DNA from: an uncultured Treponema sp.
GTDB lineage: Bacteria > Spirochaetota > Spirochaetia > Treponematales > Treponemataceae
NCBI GenBank assembly: GCA_937892225.1
Contig: CALAUH010000182.1
Location: 1-9,777, forward strand
Direction: 5' to 3'
DNA length: 9,777 nucleotides
Shown here one piece after another: positions 6,583 to 9,777 of the stretch. Made by a program: the position numbers and the translations under genes. The notes under the pieces were generated by a model. That model was not told where the DNA came from, made no database searches, and worked only from the letters and a program-made list of their open reading frames with translations. Each line of letters begins with the position of its first letter. Positions within the stretch are counted from its first letter, which is position 1.

Positions 6583-8124
6583 ATGATTGATAAGTGGGAA
6601 ATTGTAATCGGTTGCGAAATTCATACACAGCTTTTAACTAAAACTAAGGCTTTCTGTTCTTGTGAAAACCGCTATGGTGGAATGCCAGATACACGTGTCT
6701 GCCCAGTTTGTTTGGGACTTCCAGGAGCTATGCCTCGTATTTCTAAAGGATACGTTGAACTTGGAGCAGTTGCAGGACAGGCTTTAAATTGTAATATTGC
6801 CCGTTTTACAAAATTTGACCGTAAACATTATTTTTATCCAGACTTGGCAAAAGGTTACCAGATTACTCAGTATGATATCCCACTTTGTACTGACGGTTAT
6901 GTAGATTTGCCTTTCCGTTCATTCCCAAAAGAGGAACAGCCAGGCGGAACAAAATGTCGTGATAAAAACTTTAAAGGTGAAGATTGTATTATTGAAAACG
7001 AAGGTCAGAAATACCGCCGTGTTCGTGTAGAACGTATTCACCTTGAAGAAGACGTAGGTAAATCTTTACACTTGCAGGGAGCTCACTCTTATATTGATTA
7101 TAACCGTTGTGGAACTCCATTAATCGAAATTGTAACAAAACCAGATATGACTAGTCCTGAAGAAGCCGCTTTATTCATGCAGACAGTTCAGGAAATCCTT
7201 CGTTATGTAAAAGTTACAAATGGTAACTTGGAAGAAGGAAATATGCGTTGTGATGCAAACATCAATTTGAATGTATGGGAAGATGGAAAACTCTATCACA
7301 CACCAATTTCTGAAATTAAAAACTTAAACTCATTTAAAGCAATCCGTGAAGCTTGTGCATACGAAGCTCAGCGCCAGCTTAAAGAATTCCAGGAAGATCG
7401 TCAGGAATTTAATGCCGGATTTAAAGTAACAATGGGTTGGAATGAAGTAGAAGGTAAAACTGTTGTTCAGCGTACAAAAAACTCTTTTGTTGATTACCGC
7501 TTTACAACTGAACCTGATATTAAACCATTTACAGTAAGCGAAGAACTTATTGCAACTGCAAAAGATAAAGTAGGGGAACTTCCAGAAGCAAAACGTCAGC
7601 GTTATAAAAAATCTTATGGAATGACAGACTTTGACGTAGAAACAATTACTTCTACAAAAGATTTGGCAATGTTCTTCGAAGATGCTGCCCTTAAGTCTAA
7701 AAATCCAAAGAAAGCTGTAAACTTAATTCTTGCAGAACTTTTAGCAGTTTTGAATGAAAAGAAACAGACAATCAACGATGTACAGATTACTCCATCTCAT
7801 ATTGCAGAACTTGCAGATGCATTGGAAGATTCAAAAATTACTTCTAAACAGGGAAAAGAAGTTTTTGCAGAAATGATGGAAACAAACAAAATGCCTTCTG
7901 TAATCATTAAAGAAAAGGGCATGGAAGTTGTAAGTGACACTGGTGCTATTGATAAAATGGTTCAGGATGTTATTGCTGCAAATCCAAAAGCTGTAGAAGA
8001 TTATAAATCTGGAAAAACAAATGTTGTCGGATGGCTTATGGGACAGGTAATGAAGATGTCTGGCGGTAAAGCTAATCCTAAAGAAGCAACTCAGATTTTG
8101 AACAAATATCTTTCTCAGATGTAA
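6583..8124 (+). CDS. gatB: Aspartyl/glutamyl-tRNA amidotransferase subunit B
   Basis: GatB is the tRNA-binding kinase subunit of GatCAB, which converts mischarged Glu-tRNA(Gln) and/or Asp-tRNA(Asn) to the correct amidated form, using ammonia from GatA. The N-terminal catalytic part (about 1-310) shows WEIVIGCEIHTQL, a Cys set CxC...CxxC (C25, C27, C40, C43) of the family's zinc site, the PGAMP loop, KHYFYPDLAKGYQITQYD (81-98), RIHLEEDVGKSLH (151-163) and DYNRCGTPLIEIVTKPD (172-188). The C-terminal helical YqeY-like tail (about 365-513) ends in VVGWLMGQVMKMSGGKANP. At 513 residues it is somewhat longer than the usual 475-490; the excess is mainly an insertion at about 110-146. AAGGA (6572-6576) lies six bases before the ATG. 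gatA and gatC are not adjacent. Frequent use of AAC, CGT and TAC codons suggests good expression. Confidence 0.96.
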   Translation: MIDKWEIVIGCEIHTQLLTKTKAFCSCENRYGGMPDTRVCPVCLGLPGAMPRISKGYVELGAVAGQALNCNIARFTKFDRKHYFYPDLAKGYQITQYDIPLCTDGYVDLPFRSFPKEEQPGGTKCRDKNFKGEDCIIENEGQKYRRVRVERIHLEEDVGKSLHLQGAHSYIDYNRCGTPLIEIVTKPDMTSPEEAALFMQTVQEILRYVKVTNGNLEEGNMRCDANINLNVWEDGKLYHTPISEIKNLNSFKAIREACAYEAQRQLKEFQEDRQEFNAGFKVTMGWNEVEGKTVVQRTKNSFVDYRFTTEPDIKPFTVSEELIATAKDKVGELPEAKRQRYKKSYGMTDFDVETITSTKDLAMFFEDAALKSKNPKKAVNLILAELLAVLNEKKQTINDVQITPSHIAELADALEDSKITSKQGKEVFAEMMETNKMPSVIIKEKGMEVVSDTGAIDKMVQDVIAANPKAVEDYKSGKTNVVGWLMGQVMKMSGGKANPKEATQILNKYLSQM

Positions 8125-8128
8125 AATT

Positions 8129-8755
8129 ATGACATTTGATTCTTTGATTTTAGATATTGATGGAACAATCTGGAATACAACTGAACTTGTAGCAATTGCA
8201 TGGAATAAAGCAATTGAAAAATATTTTCCAGAAGTTCCTCGTGTAACATCGCAAATCTTACAGGGACAATTTGGAAAGACAATGAAAGTTATTTCTGATA
8301 ATCTTTTTAAAGGTCTTTCTGATGAAGAAAAGAAAATTTTAATAGATTATTGTGCTGAATATGAGCAGAAAGAATTAATTAATAACCAGAAAGATTTAAC
8401 ATATAAAACGGTTCTAGAAACAATTGCATCTTTATCAAAAAGAGTAAAGATTTTTATTGTAAGCAATTGTCAGAGTGGATATGTTGAACTTGTAATTTCG
8501 AAAAATAAACTTGAAAAATATATAACAGATTTTGAATGTTACGGAAATAACTTAAAAGAAAAGTATGAAAATATTCAATTAATCTGTCAGCGAAATAATC
8601 TTAAAAATCCAGTTTATGTTGGTGACACTCAAGGTGATTCAGATTCCTGTAAAAAAATAAATGTTCCTTTTATTTATGCAACATATGGTTTTGGTACTGC
8701 AGATAATTATTTTGCAAAAATAGATTCATTTAATCAGCTTGAAAATTATTTTTAA
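8129..8755 (+). CDS. HAD-superfamily phosphatase, phosphoglycolate phosphatase-like
   Basis: This 208-residue soluble protein is probably a small-molecule phosphatase. HAD motif I is DIDGT at 9-13, with nucleophile D9 and acid/base D11. Residues about 16-85 form a helical cap of the C1 type. Motif II is S112 in IFIVSNC, the motif III lysine is probably K143 or K145 (NLKEKYENI), and motif IV is VGDTQGD at 164-170 with the metal-binding D166 and D170. All catalytic residues are present. The layout matches Gph/PGMB-like HAD proteins, but the substrate cannot be told; beta-phosphoglucomutase is an alternative with less support. The gene begins four bases after gatB stops. No purine-rich ribosome-binding site precedes its ATG, so it is probably translated by coupling to gatB. 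A link to GatB function is not implied. Confidence 0.88.
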   Translation: MTFDSLILDIDGTIWNTTELVAIAWNKAIEKYFPEVPRVTSQILQGQFGKTMKVISDNLFKGLSDEEKKILIDYCAEYEQKELINNQKDLTYKTVLETIASLSKRVKIFIVSNCQSGYVELVISKNKLEKYITDFECYGNNLKEKYENIQLICQRNNLKNPVYVGDTQGDSDSCKKINVPFIYATYGFGTADNYFAKIDSFNQLENYF

Positions 8756-8792
8756 TTTAGATTTTTTTACAATATTTAGGGATTTTTCTTCA

Positions 8793-8821
8793 TAGTAAAG
8801 TCAAATAAATTATCATATACT
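8793..8821 (+). promoter_or_regulatory. Possible promoter of the GH94 gene
   Basis: TATACT (8816-8821, five of six to the -10 consensus) has TAGTAA (8793-8798, three of six) 17 bases upstream. The start would be near 8828, giving a leader of about 37 bases before the ATG at 8865. The -35 match is poor, so an activator could be needed. No terminator hairpin for the gatB-HAD unit can be recognised in the 109-base gap 8756-8864. Confidence 0.4.
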
Positions 8822-8864
8822 GTCTTTATTAATTATTCTTCAAATAAAAAAGGTAGGTATTTTT

Positions 8865-9777
8865 ATGAAATACGGTTATTTTGATGATGATAAGGCAGAA
8901 TATGTTATTACTCGTCCAGATACTCCTACATCTTGGAGTAATTATCTTGGTTCTACAGTATATGGTGCTGTAATTACAAATAATGCCGGTGGTTATGGAT
9001 TTTATAAATCTGGTGCCCAGGGACGTTTTTTAAGATTACGTTTTAATTCAATTCCAATGGATCAGCCAGGTCGTTATTTTTATCTTCGTGATCAGGATGA
9101 TGGTGATTTCTGGTCAGCTTCTTGGCAGCCTGTAGGAAAACCATTGGATCAATATAAATCTGAATGCCGTCATGGTACTGCTTATACAACAATCACTTCG
9201 GAATATAAAGGAATTAAATCTGAAACAAAATATTATGTTCCTCTTGGACAGAATTTTGAATACTGGCGTCTTAAGGTAACAAATACTTCGGACAAAGTTC
9301 GAAAAATCCGTGTATTTTCTTACTGTGAATTTACAAACCAGTGGAATACTACACAGGATCAGGTAAACCTTCAGTATTCTTTATTCATCGTAAAAGGTGA
9401 AAAAGTAGGGGATAATTTACTTCGTTATTCAATTCAGGACAATTTGTATATTCAGCATCCTGAATATGAAGTTGGTGGTGCTTACATGAGTAACTGGGTT
9501 GCTTTAATCGGTACTCCAATGACAGGTTTTGATACAAGCCGCGAAGCATTTATTGGAACTTACGGTTCTTATGAACATCCAAAAGCTGTAGTTGACGGTG
9601 CATGTACAAATTCAGAAGCATTTGGTGACAACGCTTGTGGTACTGTTCAGGGTGATTTGGAATTAAAACCAGGTGAAACAAAAGAAATTATGCTTATGCT
9701 TGGTATTGATGATGCCCGTGAAGTTGGACAGAAAATCATTAATGAATTTGGAACATTCAAACGTGCAGATGAAGAAT
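8865..9777 (+). CDS. GH94 phosphorylase, cellobiose phosphorylase-like (3' end beyond window)
   Basis: The frame opens at the ATG at 8865 (304 codons visible, no stop) with AAGGTAGG just upstream (last GG at 8856-8857, seven bases before ATG). The start KYGYFDDDKAEYVITRPDTP is the classical N-terminus of GH94 disaccharide phosphorylases, followed by NYLGS, NNAGGYGFY and GRYFYLRDQDDGDFW (residues roughly 27-90), then CRHGTAYTTI and SETKYYVPLG. This region is the N-terminal beta-sandwich; the catalytic alpha/alpha-barrel would lie beyond the window. GH94 enzymes split a beta-linked disaccharide with phosphate into an alpha-sugar-1-phosphate and a free sugar in the cytoplasm, saving ATP. Cellobiose is the commonest substrate, but the GDFWSASWQPVGKPLD stretch also resembles chitobiose-type members, so specificity is open. 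Such members are normally about 800 residues. The ABC importer earlier in the window could supply its substrate. Confidence 0.88.
   Translation, partial: MKYGYFDDDKAEYVITRPDTPTSWSNYLGSTVYGAVITNNAGGYGFYKSGAQGRFLRLRFNSIPMDQPGRYFYLRDQDDGDFWSASWQPVGKPLDQYKSECRHGTAYTTITSEYKGIKSETKYYVPLGQNFEYWRLKVTNTSDKVRKIRVFSYCEFTNQWNTTQDQVNLQYSLFIVKGEKVGDNLLRYSIQDNLYIQHPEYEVGGAYMSNWVALIGTPMTGFDTSREAFIGTYGSYEHPKAVVDGACTNSEAFGDNACGTVQGDLELKPGETKEIMLMLGIDDAREVGQKIINEFGTFKRADEE

Noticed and set aside
8756..8864. Riboswitch or small RNA in the gap before the GH94 gene
   Set aside because: The gap is very AT-rich with no GC-containing stem; only a weak promoter and a ribosome-binding site can be supported.

Overview
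The window is AT-rich, with every gene on the + strand and close together. It looks like a spirochaete chromosome, most likely a gut or rumen Treponema. This is an inference from the style of the proteins (MalF/MalG-type sugar permeases without a local ATPase, a spirochaete-like GatB, a 7TM-GAF-GGDEF protein, a GH94 phosphorylase) and from the A/T-biased codons. It was not checked by a search.

Layout. Positions 1-572 hold the C-terminal part of a sugar-binding lipoprotein-type ABC component. A strong intrinsic terminator (596-632) follows. Two translationally coupled MalF/MalG-like permease genes (677-2517) come next, and a second strong terminator (2542-2590) closes them. pflA (pyruvate formate-lyase activase) begins only 11 bases after that T-tract and runs into cysK (cysteine synthase). 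A well-formed sigma70-type promoter (4276-4304) then drives a 721-residue membrane diguanylate cyclase with an intact GGDEF active site and an intact inhibitory I-site. gatB (Asp/Glu-tRNA amidotransferase subunit B) has its own probable promoter and is followed after 4 bases by a small HAD-family phosphatase gene. The window ends inside a GH94 phosphorylase (cellobiose phosphorylase-like).

How the genes fit together. The ABC importer and the GH94 phosphorylase suggest uptake and phosphorolysis of beta-linked disaccharides or oligosaccharides. PflA fits anaerobic fermentation of the resulting pyruvate to formate and acetyl-CoA. CysK, GatB and the HAD protein are housekeeping genes. The diguanylate cyclase is a signalling gene with its own promoter. 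The importer has no ATP-binding subunit here and PflA has no PFL partner here, so both must rely on genes elsewhere.

I see no mobile element, CRISPR array, tRNA or rRNA gene, and no clear sign of a new multi-gene system. The points most worth a second look are regulatory: the terminator inside the transporter operon, the terminator touching the pflA ribosome-binding site, and the very short leader and dyad at the cyclase promoter.
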